A DNA stretch of 64,000 nucleotides from Bradyrhizobium xenonodulans (lineage in GTDB: Bacteria; Pseudomonadota; Alphaproteobacteria; Rhizobiales; Xanthobacteraceae), in NCBI RefSeq assembly GCF_027594865.1, contig NZ_CP089391.1, forward strand, positions 1,642,501-1,706,500. The letters run 5' to 3'. A program made the translations under genes and the position numbers. Below are positions 56,801-63,915 of this stretch, one piece after another. Below the pieces are notes generated by a model. The model saw only the letters and a list, made by a program, of their open reading frames with translations. It did not search any database and was not told the origin of the DNA. Numbering within the stretch: the stretch's first letter is position 1; every line of letters starts with the position of its first letter.

Positions 56801-57302
56801 AGGCATCACCGGTATCCTCATTCTCGATCATTCCACGCAATTCACCGGTACCATCAGCGGTCTCTCCGGCAACGGAGACCCGTCTGCCTCGGACATTCTC
56901 GATCTCAAGGACATCTCGTTCGGGGCGGGAACGAAAGCCTCGTACGCGGGCAACGCATCGGGTGGGGTGTTGAGCGTTTCGGACGCGCAGAACCACGTCG
57001 CGCACCTCACGCTGGTCGGCGACTACACCCATTCAACATTCAATCTTTCGAGCGACGCAAACGGCGGCACCCTCGTCATCGATCCGCCAGCCGACGGGTT
57101 CAACTTCTCCGCTGCCACCTCGCAGCCCGGATCCACATCTGCCGCGATCCCCTTAGGGGACGGACCTGTGCCTCACTCGCAGGTGCTCGCGCCGATACTG
57201 CACGACCTCATCGTTGACAGCAACGTTCAGCACGGCATGGAGAGCGCACATTTCGTCTTGTCCCACGCCTCACCGGCCGATCTTTTTCTGTTGCACGCTT
57301 AA
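53823..57302 (+). CDS. Giant secreted clan GH-A glycosidase with Ig-like and repeat module
   Basis: 1159 residues from ATG 53823. Residues 1-400 form a TIM-barrel glycosidase: GVNTHLGNWTVYENI, acid/base E111 in IEGPNEVD, nucleophile E212 in FTETGYD. An Ig-like domain and the shared module follow (440-1095). The C-terminus is ESAHFVLSHASPADLFLLHA. There is no N-terminal signal; the ADLFLLHA end matches ADVYLLHA of the RTX-GH16 protein and suggests the same type I exporter. Unlike that protein it has no RTX nonapeptides of its own; calcium binding may come from the DLNGDG loops. The catalytic part fits no family that I can name with confidence (GH5, GH39 and GH79 are all possible). Substrate presumably the locus EPS. 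Confidence 0.88.
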   Translation: MTTAISNVTAIDASKLVQSVGVNTHLGNWTVYENICLVESSLAYLGVDTVRDGSMFSTAHAQAAYSQLATDGIKFDFFTPPGTNLSTFIKQLDAFVVAHPSGLFAIEGPNEVDIQAFTYNGSSSLSSAAAFQQALYAAVQADAKIANVPVYNLTLSQPNGANYSQVGNLSSSADYANIHAYVWSGTTPNQVLLNDIKIAQSDAAGLPVIFTETGYDTMTSDSMSGVDQTVQAKYTLDTLMDAFKAGVAQTFLYELFDEASDPNYTNKEAHFGLFNNDGSPKLVATAIHNLTTILSDPNASQPFTPGSLAYSLDNMPSSANQLLLQQHNGAFDLVLWDEHVIWDPTKQKEVASPTSDVMLNLGKSYGVVYVYDPLVGTSPIATYTNVSQIHVSLTDHPLVIQIGAGSAESGSSSSAGAITDTTAPAAPSIATFSPDSNVAGDGITKANQLTLAGTAEAGSKVLVFDGATQVGTATVDASGNWSFATGTLVDGTHVFTGQAVDAAGNVSATSGALSVAVDTVAPNAPKIVSDTIGSSSTIGVAGTAEAGSTIKLYEGSSLLGTAVTASNGVWSITTGSLAQGAHVFTATATDAAGNSSGLSAAFDPLVGTLIEAAGTTSLISAGNNFYLSNAGTDVLLKFGGTAYVAGQFSGWAPIGAEATSTGFEVAWKNSMTGLYTVWNTDSNGNFTSNLLSKVSGTSASFESIETLFNQDLNRDGVIGIPNKTIEAVGSTSLVQLGGNFLLNPIAGGAGPTLKYGGVAYVAGQFSGWVPLGAEATSSGYDVAWKNTSTGLYTVWTTDSNGNFASNLLSNVSGTNASLASVETVFQQDLNGDGVIGLHTTTIEASGATSLLQVGSNYFLGGSGPTLKYGGVAYVAGQFSGWVPLGAEATSNGYDVAWKNTSTGLYTVWTTDSNGNFTSNLFSNVSATSASLKSVETVFHQDLNGDGPINTSSTVLDISGKIALTLPNMSQPVMLEPGAVLELAGAASGSVTFKGITGILILDHSTQFTGTISGLSGNGDPSASDILDLKDISFGAGTKASYAGNASGGVLSVSDAQNHVAHLTLVGDYTHSTFNLSSDANGGTLVIDPPADGFNFSAATSQPGSTSAAIPLGDGPVPHSQVLAPILHDLIVDSNVQHGMESAHFVLSHASPADLFLLHA
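55140..57107 (+). repeat. 1,968-bp direct repeat, copy 2
   Basis: Second copy of the segment at 40003-41970, same strand and same reading frame, no gaps. Amino-acid differences are A/T in DG(A/T)HVF, T/K in NAP(T/K)IVS and N/S in GSS(N/S)TIG. Beyond 57107 the two proteins diverge. Confidence 0.95.
55647..56678 (+). repeat. Three tandem units of about 345 bp inside the shared module, copy 2
   Basis: Units at 55647-55991, 55992-56342 and 56343-56678, matching those at 40510-41541 base for base as far as I can read. Each ends in a DLN-DG loop. Confidence 0.9.
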
Positions 57303-57521
57303 GCGATGATTGCTCTTGGGCTATAATAGCTTGGTCGTCCGCGCATGGCGCCGGCGTCGAGATGGCGGCCAACGGAGACGCTGGCGAGCGCGTAGGGGAT
57401 CGAAGCAGTTATGGCAAGCGTGGTTTCACGGCTACCAAGCGGTTAAATTAGTTTGGTGCTCACAAAGAGCGATTCGGTTGCCGTTGCCTGTAAGCAAGCA
57501 GGACGTTGGGGCCAGAAGCTT

Positions 57522-57893
57522 ATGCGAAATCTTATAATCGCTGTGTTGTTTGTTCAAATTCTTGCTTGCTATCCGGTGCCAGTGTCAGCCGGGGGCACCT
57601 GCATCCTGCATCCGCAACCCTTCAAGTTGCAATCGGACACCGTTCGGTGGTTGATCAAAATCAAGCCCGGCGCTGAATGTATTCAGGGACTGCGCTGGTC
57701 AACAATCATGATTGACGCGCTCGCGGTTGTAGACCCGCCGAAATCAGGCCGCCTTGTCCTGCAAGGCCCGTCATTCCGCTATTTTTCGGACCCGGCCGCA
57801 CAAGGGGTCGACCATTTCGAAATTGCGATCAAAGGAACCTCGCTGCATATCGGCGGAACCTCGTCGATTGAGGTAGACGTCGTCTTGCAGTAA
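57522..57893 (+). CDS. Small secreted Ig-like protein, paralogue A
   Basis: 123 residues from ATG 57522. Signal peptide MRNLIIAVLFVQILACYPVP, cut after VSAG. The mature part has PGAECIQGLRWSTIMIDALA, VVDPPKSGRLVLQGPSFRYF and DHFEIAIKGTS. The pattern (PxxGxL, FRYF, GxDxF) resembles a single bacterial Ig/cadherin-like repeat. It is clearly homologous to the protein at 61386. No function known. Confidence 0.75.
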   Translation: MRNLIIAVLFVQILACYPVPVSAGGTCILHPQPFKLQSDTVRWLIKIKPGAECIQGLRWSTIMIDALAVVDPPKSGRLVLQGPSFRYFSDPAAQGVDHFEIAIKGTSLHIGGTSSIEVDVVLQ

Positions 57894-57930
57894 ATTGTGG
57901 TCGTTCGCGACGCTAGGCCGTTCACAAATC

Positions 57931-58188
57931 CTAGCGAGGCGCAAACGTCCGATTGCTGTTGAGAGCAGGGTTGGCTGAGGCAGCCGGAGGCACGCCTTGC
58001 CCGATGGGATTCTGAAATGGATTATTGCTGGGTTGAGTCGCTACGGGAGAACGCGAACCCCGCGCGTAACTTTGGGATGTATAACCCTGCTGGCGGCCAT
58101 TCGCATTTTGCTGCGTGCCTTGAGCAAATGCTGGAACGGTCAGAAGCGAAATCAGAGCAGAGGTTAGCAACAGTTTTGCGCCACTCAT
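57931..58188 (-). CDS. Small secreted Gln/Asn/Ser-rich protein
   Basis: 85 residues from ATG 58188, with GGAGG five bases upstream (the frame also reads from 58200). Signal peptide MSGAKLLLTSALISLLTVPA, cut after AFA. The mature 65 residues are low-complexity and probably unstructured (QGTQQNANGRQQGYTSQSYA). No family recognised. It is convergent with the Ig-like gene at 57522. Confidence 0.6.
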   Translation of the reverse strand: MSGAKLLLTSALISLLTVPAFAQGTQQNANGRQQGYTSQSYARGSRSPVATQPSNNPFQNPIGQGVPPAASANPALNSNRTFAPR

Positions 58189-58263
58189 AGAAGCCTCCAT
58201 ACGGGGCCGTATCGATCCAACGCCACAATTGGAGCTAGGTTCTAACCATCGTTGGGCAAGAGG

Positions 58264-59359
58264 TCACGGTTTCTTACAGGCTGAATAAAAGGTGCCGTTG
58301 GTGGTGACGACCCGCTCGATGCACTGCCTGGGAACTACAATGTCGCCTCGACGGCTGAAGTAATAGGACTGATTCTTGAGGATCAGGGCATAGTGGTCGG
58401 GCGGAAGATGCAATGCGGGGTCTTCGTTGTGCAGCTTGTACATCTCTGGATTGTCTGGCAGGGGAGACGCCCGGTATGGGTAAGAGACGTTTCTGATGAC
58501 CCAAGCTTCACGGTCGTCCAGCCGCTTGCCCGCCGACTCGGCCGAAAATTCGCGGGCAATCCTGGCGATTACGTTGGCAGCGGCATCCCGCCGAAAGACA
58601 ATGAACTTAGGGCGTCCGTTCGGCAGTGTCACTTTGCCAGGAAGTCTGAACGCGGCGGAGATTGCGACCCTGACATCCGGCGCTCGGCCAGGCAACAGCT
58701 GGAGTTCGGTCAAGGCGTTGTCCCCGAGCGCATAGACGCCGTAGTCGGTCGGCCGCGGAGAGGAGGGAGGCTGAGGCCGCCTCAACGCCGCATCGATGGA
58801 GGCGAGGGACGCTCCTGCTGTCTTGGGAGCCACCGTTCCCCCCGAAGGAACTGTCCCCACGTCATCAGGCGTTCGCGTTGCAGCACGGCGGTTGTGGCGG
58901 TGCCAACGACCTGCAGGACTAAGGCGGTCCATGACATAACCGCGCAAAAGGGCCGCCGATCGGCTCCGATTTCCGATGGATCGGCCCCGCCTTTAATTCT
59001 GATGGGACGGAACCGCCGTTTCGTGGCAACAGGTAACTCGGCAAAGCCGATCGCTGCGGTACCGGGGATGCCGCGGGTAGGCCGATCTGCTGCCGCGAGA
59101 ATTCCTCAACGCCGCGGATCGCGGTTTCGAGCGCGCGTTTGGCATGTCGGCTATCAGTCGGATTTGAATCGACAAGTTGTTCCTGATTTGGCGCCAAATC
59201 GTAGACCGCACGGCGCATAAGCTCGGGATCGGACTTCACCGTTTCGATCATGCGAGCGATCACGAGCGCGAATTGAACCTCGTTAGAGACCTGATTGGCA
59301 CCTTCTCCATCGCGCTCTTGCAGCTCCCGCGAACTCTCGCCGATCTGGACACTCCATTG
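58264..59359 (-). pseudogene. Probable frameshifted gene of unknown function
   Basis: Two overlapping frames read as parts of one protein. The first is open from 59359 to 58919 and has FALVIARMIETVKSDPELMR and RALETAIRGVEEFSRQQIGL. The second, to 58264, has TDYGVYALGDNALTELQLLP, RDAAANVIARIAREFSAESA and a C-terminal cysteine pair. In a third frame the junction reads LQVVGTATTAVLQRERLM, like the missing transmembrane link. Upstream of 59263 the frame stays open with coding character but has only a GTG or no start. I read this as one membrane protein broken by at least two frameshifts. Two short independent genes are the alternative. Confidence 0.45.
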
Positions 59360-59484
59360 TCAGCTGACCGCAATCCTATTTCAGTGTTCAAAATATCTCA
59401 AAAGAAACTAAAGTATTGGTGGGTGGCTTCAAAGAGGGCATGTCAGGCTTCGCAGCGGCCGCCCACTCGGCAAGGAGAAATTCG

Positions 59485-59742
59485 GTGATCTTCGTACCAA
59501 GACGCAAAATCGTCCTGCTGGGCTGGGCTTACCTTGTCCTCGCTCCGCCTGGAACTCCAGCATCAGCCGTTACTGCCGAGGTGGCTCGAAAGTGCAGTGC
59601 ACTCATGGCCAAGCAGTTTCCGCCCCGCGAACCCGGCAACCCCGCAGCTGGAAGCACAAAGGGAAGCGGCCGCGATCAGCAAACCTTTTTTAACAAGTGC
59701 GTTGCGAACGAGGGCAAGGTCGACGATAGCAACCCGAAGTAG
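59485..59742 (+). CDS. Small secreted protein, Cys-pair paralogue A
   Basis: 85 residues from GTG 59485 with AAGGAG at 59471-59476. Signal-like start (KIVLLGWAYLVLAPPGTPAS), then AEVARKCSALMAKQFPPREP, GRDQQTFFNKCVANEGKV. The layout (ARKC, P-rich link, RxxFFxxC) repeats in the protein at 59788 on the opposite strand. The two cysteines may form a disulfide in the periplasm. Function unknown. Confidence 0.6.
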   Translation: MIFVPRRKIVLLGWAYLVLAPPGTPASAVTAEVARKCSALMAKQFPPREPGNPAAGSTKGSGRDQQTFFNKCVANEGKVDDSNPK

Positions 59743-59787
59743 GGTATCCGTTGGAAGCTGTTCATTGGCCCTGGGAAAACGCGGCGC

Positions 59788-60036
59788 TCACCCCTTTTGC
59801 GGTGGCGGCTCCGGGACGTCACCATCCTTCGCCATGCATGCCCTGAAATATGCTTGACGATCATCGCTTCCGCGGACTGATCCCGGCCGCTTGTATGGAT
59901 ACACAAGATAGGAATAGCGCATACATTTCCTAGCCGTCTCGGCACTTGGGGCTGCAACCGCATACTGACCCGTCAGGTCGAGAGTCACAGCGAGGCCTAT
60001 CCCCCCTAGGAGCCAAATCAGTTTCAGGGAATTCAT
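59788..60036 (-). CDS. Small secreted protein, Cys-pair paralogue B
   Basis: 82 residues from ATG 60036. Signal peptide MNSLKLIWLLGGIGLAVTLD, then ETARKCMRYSYLVYPYKRPG and DDRQAYFRACMAKDGDVPEP. It shares the ARKC and FxxC spacing of paralogue A and lies tail to tail with it, 45 bases apart. Function unknown. Confidence 0.6.
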   Translation of the reverse strand: MNSLKLIWLLGGIGLAVTLDLTGQYAVAAPSAETARKCMRYSYLVYPYKRPGSVRGSDDRQAYFRACMAKDGDVPEPPPQKG

Positions 60037-60316
60037 GTTGCCATTCCGCAGCGGAGGAGTATCGGTCAACTTGAGGACTACGCGCTGATGCGGAATCTGA
60101 CACATTTCTGGTCAAATGGGTGTGCTCCGACGTGATATCGGAGCCAATGGGCCGTCAGGAATCGCAATGAGCAGGAAGCACAGTGACACTAGGATATTTA
60201 AGTCAGAAAATGTCGTCGCGCAACGACGAGTTAGGTGGGCACGATACCTGCGGTACTGCCCAAAAGGATTTTTGAGAGACGGACTCTCGCCCGGATAACC
60301 GCGATCACCTGAAACA

Positions 60317-60514
60317 TCAATCTGGATCAACGAAACGCAAAACCAGCAAGACGGCCGCGCCGCCTGCAACAGCGGCCAGTACGACCAGCGGCAGAAATCT
60401 TTGTAGTCTTCGGAAGCTCGCGCGGCCACCGACCCCCGGACTACCGTATGTCAAGCGGAGCGCCAAGGTGCCTAGCCCTAACGCCAAGCGGTGGAGCATT
60501 GATCTGGAAGGCAT
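60317..60514 (-). CDS. Possible small membrane protein
   Basis: 65 residues with a single C-terminal hydrophobic helix (FLPLVVLAAVAGGAAVLLVL) ending RFVDPD. The basic segment before the helix supports a membrane protein. The first 25 residues may not be real. No homology recognised, so it could be a chance frame. Confidence 0.3.
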   Translation of the reverse strand: MPSRSMLHRLALGLGTLALRLTYGSPGVGGRASFRRLQRFLPLVVLAAVAGGAAVLLVLRFVDPD

Positions 60515-60677
60515 TGCACGTCGCTCTTAAGGAGCGCTAAGATTTCGATTCGCTCAACCACAAGCTACGCAGGCTTCGACGATCTTCAATCCCAAATCTA
60601 ACCCAATCTGCACATTTTTTATCCATGCAAGAGCCACGCAAATGGTTGCGACCGGTCGTGTGGCCGAGCTCCTCAGT

Positions 60678-60965
60678 CTAGCGCATTGTTTGTGGCTTGA
60701 ATCGCGCACTGTGTGGAGGCTGACCACCGTCCCCCCGGGACGAGCGATCGTCGGAATTGTTTGAGGGCTCAGAGGCAGAGAGTGTGTTGCCGCGGATGAG
60801 AAAAGCTGGTGGCCGCGTGATTCGCGGAGCGCCGAGATAGGGCTCATACTTGAGGTACTCAGTGTGCCGCTTTCGCGAGACTGCTGCACGCGTGGCATAG
60901 CCCGCTCCGAAAAACAATGCGGCCACCACAAACAGTATCAAGAGACCGAGCACAGCGCACTCCAA
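60678..60965 (-). CDS. Small single-helix membrane protein
   Basis: 95 residues. One N-terminal helix (VLGLLILFVVAALFFGAGYA), then RAAVSRKRHTEYLKYEPYLG and a hydrophilic, Ser/Asn/Arg-rich tail. Small proteins with this layout are common in Bradyrhizobium, but I cannot name a function. It is part of the small-gene cluster between 57.5 and 61.8 kb. Confidence 0.5.
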   Translation of the reverse strand: MECAVLGLLILFVVAALFFGAGYATRAAVSRKRHTEYLKYEPYLGAPRITRPPAFLIRGNTLSASEPSNNSDDRSSRGDGGQPPHSARFKPQTMR

Positions 60966-61385
60966 TCGGATGTTGGCAATCCGTCAAATTCAGCGACAGC
61001 AAGTTTCACGCCACCAACCGGAAAAAAGTTCAAGCGACGCCGCTCCAGTGTCACCCGGTCACCTCGGTTGGGCCATAGCCAATTGTTATGTGCCTTGTAT
61101 GTCAAAGCTGCGAACTGATTGAAGCGGCGCTGCGAAGGTGCCAAGCTGCGTGTCAAACACGGCGAATTAGCGCCTGGGCTTGTCTTGGCGTTCGGTGCTT
61201 TCCTAGAATGTCGATGCTGGAAGTCTAAGATCGTAGCTTGTGGCAGAGCTAAATTCCGGGCGCTTCCGGACGGCGATCCGCCACCCCTTAATGCGAGATT
61301 CACCAACGGGCAAGCCGACCCTTGCTCCCTTACTTATCGTTTAGCGGCATCGTCCATAGTGGCGCCTCACGTGCGGGGGCGAACC
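60966..61385. other. Non-coding region before the second small Ig-like gene
   Basis: 420 bases. A long plus-strand frame continues upstream of the gene at 61386, but it lacks a signal peptide and any family look, so I treat it as read-through of an open frame. No structured repeat is seen. Confidence 0.4.
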
Positions 61386-61802
61386 ATGTCACGACTTTCA
61401 TTTAGCACATCTATCGCTGCGATGCTGATGTTGCTCGCGTCAGCGTCTGAAACCAAAGCAACGCCTAATTGCTTGCGCGATAATAAGGCATACAAGCTTG
61501 CGGGCGACACTATGGAATGGTCGATGACGATCGCCGCCGGGGCGGATTGTATTCAGGGCCTGCGCTGGTCTACGATGCAAATCTACAATGTCTCGGTTGT
61601 AGAAAAGCCCAAGAGCGGCGAGCTTGTCATGGTCGGGCCCGGGTTCCGCTATTTCGCCAAGCCTGATTTCTCCGGGACGGACAAATTCACCCTGGTTGTG
61701 GTCGGAAAGAATCGCCACGACGCGGGCACATCCACCATTCAAATCACCGTTTCGCGACCAAATGTCTCTCTGGTGGTGAGCGCCGTTAGCCATACCGACT
61801 GA
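61386..61802 (+). CDS. Small secreted Ig-like protein, paralogue B
   Basis: 138 residues from ATG 61386, chosen because it places a signal peptide first (LSFSTSIAAMLMLLASASET); the frame extends 89 codons further back without support. GADCIQGLRWSTMQIYNVSV, VVEKPKSGELVMVGPGFRYF and FSGTDKFTLVVVGKNRHDAG match paralogue A at 57522. It reads as a single bacterial Ig-like repeat. It sits 167 bases ahead of the GDP-mannose gene. Function unknown. Confidence 0.72.
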   Translation: MSRLSFSTSIAAMLMLLASASETKATPNCLRDNKAYKLAGDTMEWSMTIAAGADCIQGLRWSTMQIYNVSVVEKPKSGELVMVGPGFRYFAKPDFSGTDKFTLVVVGKNRHDAGTSTIQITVSRPNVSLVVSAVSHTD

Positions 61803-61969
61803 GCAAGTGGTGGCTTTGTTTCGGCCTACGACTCTCACTTGATTGCTTTGAAAATGGGCAGCGATCAAGATCAAAGTATGGTTACTCTAGGTTTTGTTTA
61901 AAAGCCTTCGACTTTTGAGAAGCACCTGTTACAGCAGCATGCTTTGCAATTTCGACAGTTGAGTTGACT

Positions 61970-63379
61970 ATGGAAATGCCCATTATTCCCCTGATCATGT
62001 GCGGCGGCGCGGGGACGCGATTGTGGCCAGCTTCGCGCGAGGTGCGACCGAAGCAGTTCCTGCCGCTATTCGGAACGCGCTCCACCTTCCAGGACACGCT
62101 GCGCCGCGTCTCCGGTGGGCTGTTCGATCGTCCGATCGTCATCACCAATGCGTCCTATCGCTTCATGGTGCTGGAGCAACTCGCAGAGATCGGCATCGAG
62201 GCCGATGTGTTGCTGGAGCCGATGCGGCGTGACTCCGGGCCTGCGATTGCGGCCGGCGCAGCTTTTGCGCAGAACCGCGACAACGATGCGATCGTGCTGG
62301 CGCTAGCGGCCGATCACGTCGTGCCCAACGACGCTGCGTTTGTCGCGGCGTGCCGGCAGGGGCTGGTCGCCGCGGGCGAAGGGCGCATCGTCACCTTCGG
62401 CGTCAAGCCGGAACGGCCGGCGACCGAATATGGTTACATCAACCCCGGTGAAGCGGTCGCGGGCGAGGTGCGCGCGGTCGCGAAATTCGTTGAGAAGCCG
62501 GACGCAATGAAGGCGGCCGACTACGTCAATTCAGGCTATCTCTGGAACAGCGGTAACTTCATGTTTCCTGCAGCCCTGCTGCTCGATGAATATCGCAAGG
62601 TCGACGCGGCGAGCGTGGAGGCAGTTTCCAACGCGGTCGCTAACGCCGGCCGCGATCTCGGCTTCGTCACGCTGGAGCCGAAGGCGTTCGCTTCCGCCAA
62701 TGCGATCTCGATCGACTATGCGGTGATGGAAAAGACCTCGCGCGCCGCAGTCGTTCCGGTGTCCTGCGGCTGGTCCGATGTCGGCTCCTGGCGTGCGGTG
62801 TGGGAATTGTCGGAGAAGGATGCGCAAGGCAATGCCGCGCACGGCACCGCTGTGTTCGAAGACTCGCGCAACTGCAACGTCACCACCGACCAGGCGCTGG
62901 TCGCGCTCGAAGGCGTCGACGATCTGGTCGTGGTGGCGACTGTGGACGCGGTCCTCGTCTCGCGCCAGAAGGATGCCAACGGCCTGAAGCGCCTGGTGAC
63001 CAAGCTCAAGACGGTCGCGCCGAAGGTCACCGAGGAGCATCTCAAGGTGCATCGCCCGTGGGGCAGCTATCAGTCGATCGATAACGGGGTGCGCCACCAG
63101 GTCAAGCGCATCGTGGTCAAGCCGGGAGGGCGGCTGTCGCTGCAGAAGCACCATCATCGCGCCGAGCACTGGATCGTGGTTCGTGGTGCCGCCCGCGTCA
63201 CTGTCAACGAGACCGTCAAGACGGTGCACGAGAACGAGTCGATCTACATCCCGATGGGCGCGGTGCACCGGATGGAGAATCCCGGCAAGATCATGCTGGA
63301 ACTGATCGAGGTCCAGACTGGCAGCTATCTCGGGGAAGATGACATCATCCGGATTGAAGACGACTATCTTCGCTCGTGA
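61970..63379 (+). CDS. manC: Mannose-1-phosphate guanylyltransferase/mannose-6-phosphate isomerase
   Basis: 469 residues from ATG 61970 (TTG 61964 and ATG 61976 also possible). The nucleotidyltransferase domain begins PLIMCGGAGTRLWPASRE with PKQFLPLFG, then ADHVVPND, EKPD and SGYLWNSGNFMF. The C-terminal type II isomerase cupin has HRPWGSYQSIDNG, KPGGRLSLQKHHHRAEHW and IPMGAVHRMENPG. It makes GDP-mannose from mannose-1-phosphate and can supply the latter's precursor by isomerising fructose-6-phosphate. It feeds the GME-like epimerase at 19844. Its base composition is richer in GC than the glycosyltransferase genes, closer to a typical core gene. Confidence 0.93.
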   Translation: MEMPIIPLIMCGGAGTRLWPASREVRPKQFLPLFGTRSTFQDTLRRVSGGLFDRPIVITNASYRFMVLEQLAEIGIEADVLLEPMRRDSGPAIAAGAAFAQNRDNDAIVLALAADHVVPNDAAFVAACRQGLVAAGEGRIVTFGVKPERPATEYGYINPGEAVAGEVRAVAKFVEKPDAMKAADYVNSGYLWNSGNFMFPAALLLDEYRKVDAASVEAVSNAVANAGRDLGFVTLEPKAFASANAISIDYAVMEKTSRAAVVPVSCGWSDVGSWRAVWELSEKDAQGNAAHGTAVFEDSRNCNVTTDQALVALEGVDDLVVVATVDAVLVSRQKDANGLKRLVTKLKTVAPKVTEEHLKVHRPWGSYQSIDNGVRHQVKRIVVKPGGRLSLQKHHHRAEHWIVVRGAARVTVNETVKTVHENESIYIPMGAVHRMENPGKIMLELIEVQTGSYLGEDDIIRIEDDYLRS

Positions 63380-63560
63380 GGGGCGCTTGCATGCCAGACT
63401 ATCCGTCGCGGTATTTGCCGAGGTGTATAGATCGCGTGGGCATTGCTGTCGTTGGTCGCGACAGAGATCTGATCTCAGCGCCGGGCACGCATCGGTCCAC
63501 CCGCGAGGCCGTAATTCCCGATGTCCCGGACAAAGCAACAATCCGTTTGATTGTGTGGAT

Positions 63561-63663
63561 TGAGCTCTCGAACGAGACGAAGATCTCGCGTGCCTGCACA
63601 TAGACTTCAGCGATGCGCATCGAAGCCATAGGCCGCAAGGCGGGCATCGATTTCGGTTGCAGC
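63561..63663 (-). repeat. Decayed duplicated segment, copy A
   Basis: Aligns with 63806-63915 with one short deletion. On the minus strand it reads EIDARLAAYGFDAH in one frame and IAEVYVQAREIFVSFESS in another, so it is a frameshifted coding relic. Confidence 0.55.
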
Positions 63664-63805
63664 GACAGGTTTCAAAAGCCCTGTGGCGCAACAATCCGTA
63701 TCGCTCGATCTCCTAGGAAAGTTCAGCGACAGAGTTGGCTGCAGCGCGACGTCGATGTCCGCAGCGCTGCCGGAGCGGCGCGCTTGGTTTGTGCGGCACC
63801 GAGCA

Positions 63806-63915
63806 GGCCTTCGAACAGGACCAAGATCTCGCGCGCCTTGACGTAGACTTCGGTGGTGATGGCGTGTTGATAGAAGCCATAGGCAGCAGGGCGCGCGTCG
63901 ATTTCACTCGTGCAA
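63806..63915 (-). repeat. Decayed duplicated segment, copy B
   Basis: Reads SEIDARPAAYGFYQHAITTE then VYVKAREILVLFEGLLGAAQ in one minus-strand frame. Related to copy A about 245 bases to the left. Source gene not recognised. Confidence 0.55.

Noticed and set aside
57322..57327. A perfect TATAAT just after the second giant glycosidase
   Set aside because: No acceptable -35 box lies 16-18 bases upstream, so a promoter call is not supported.
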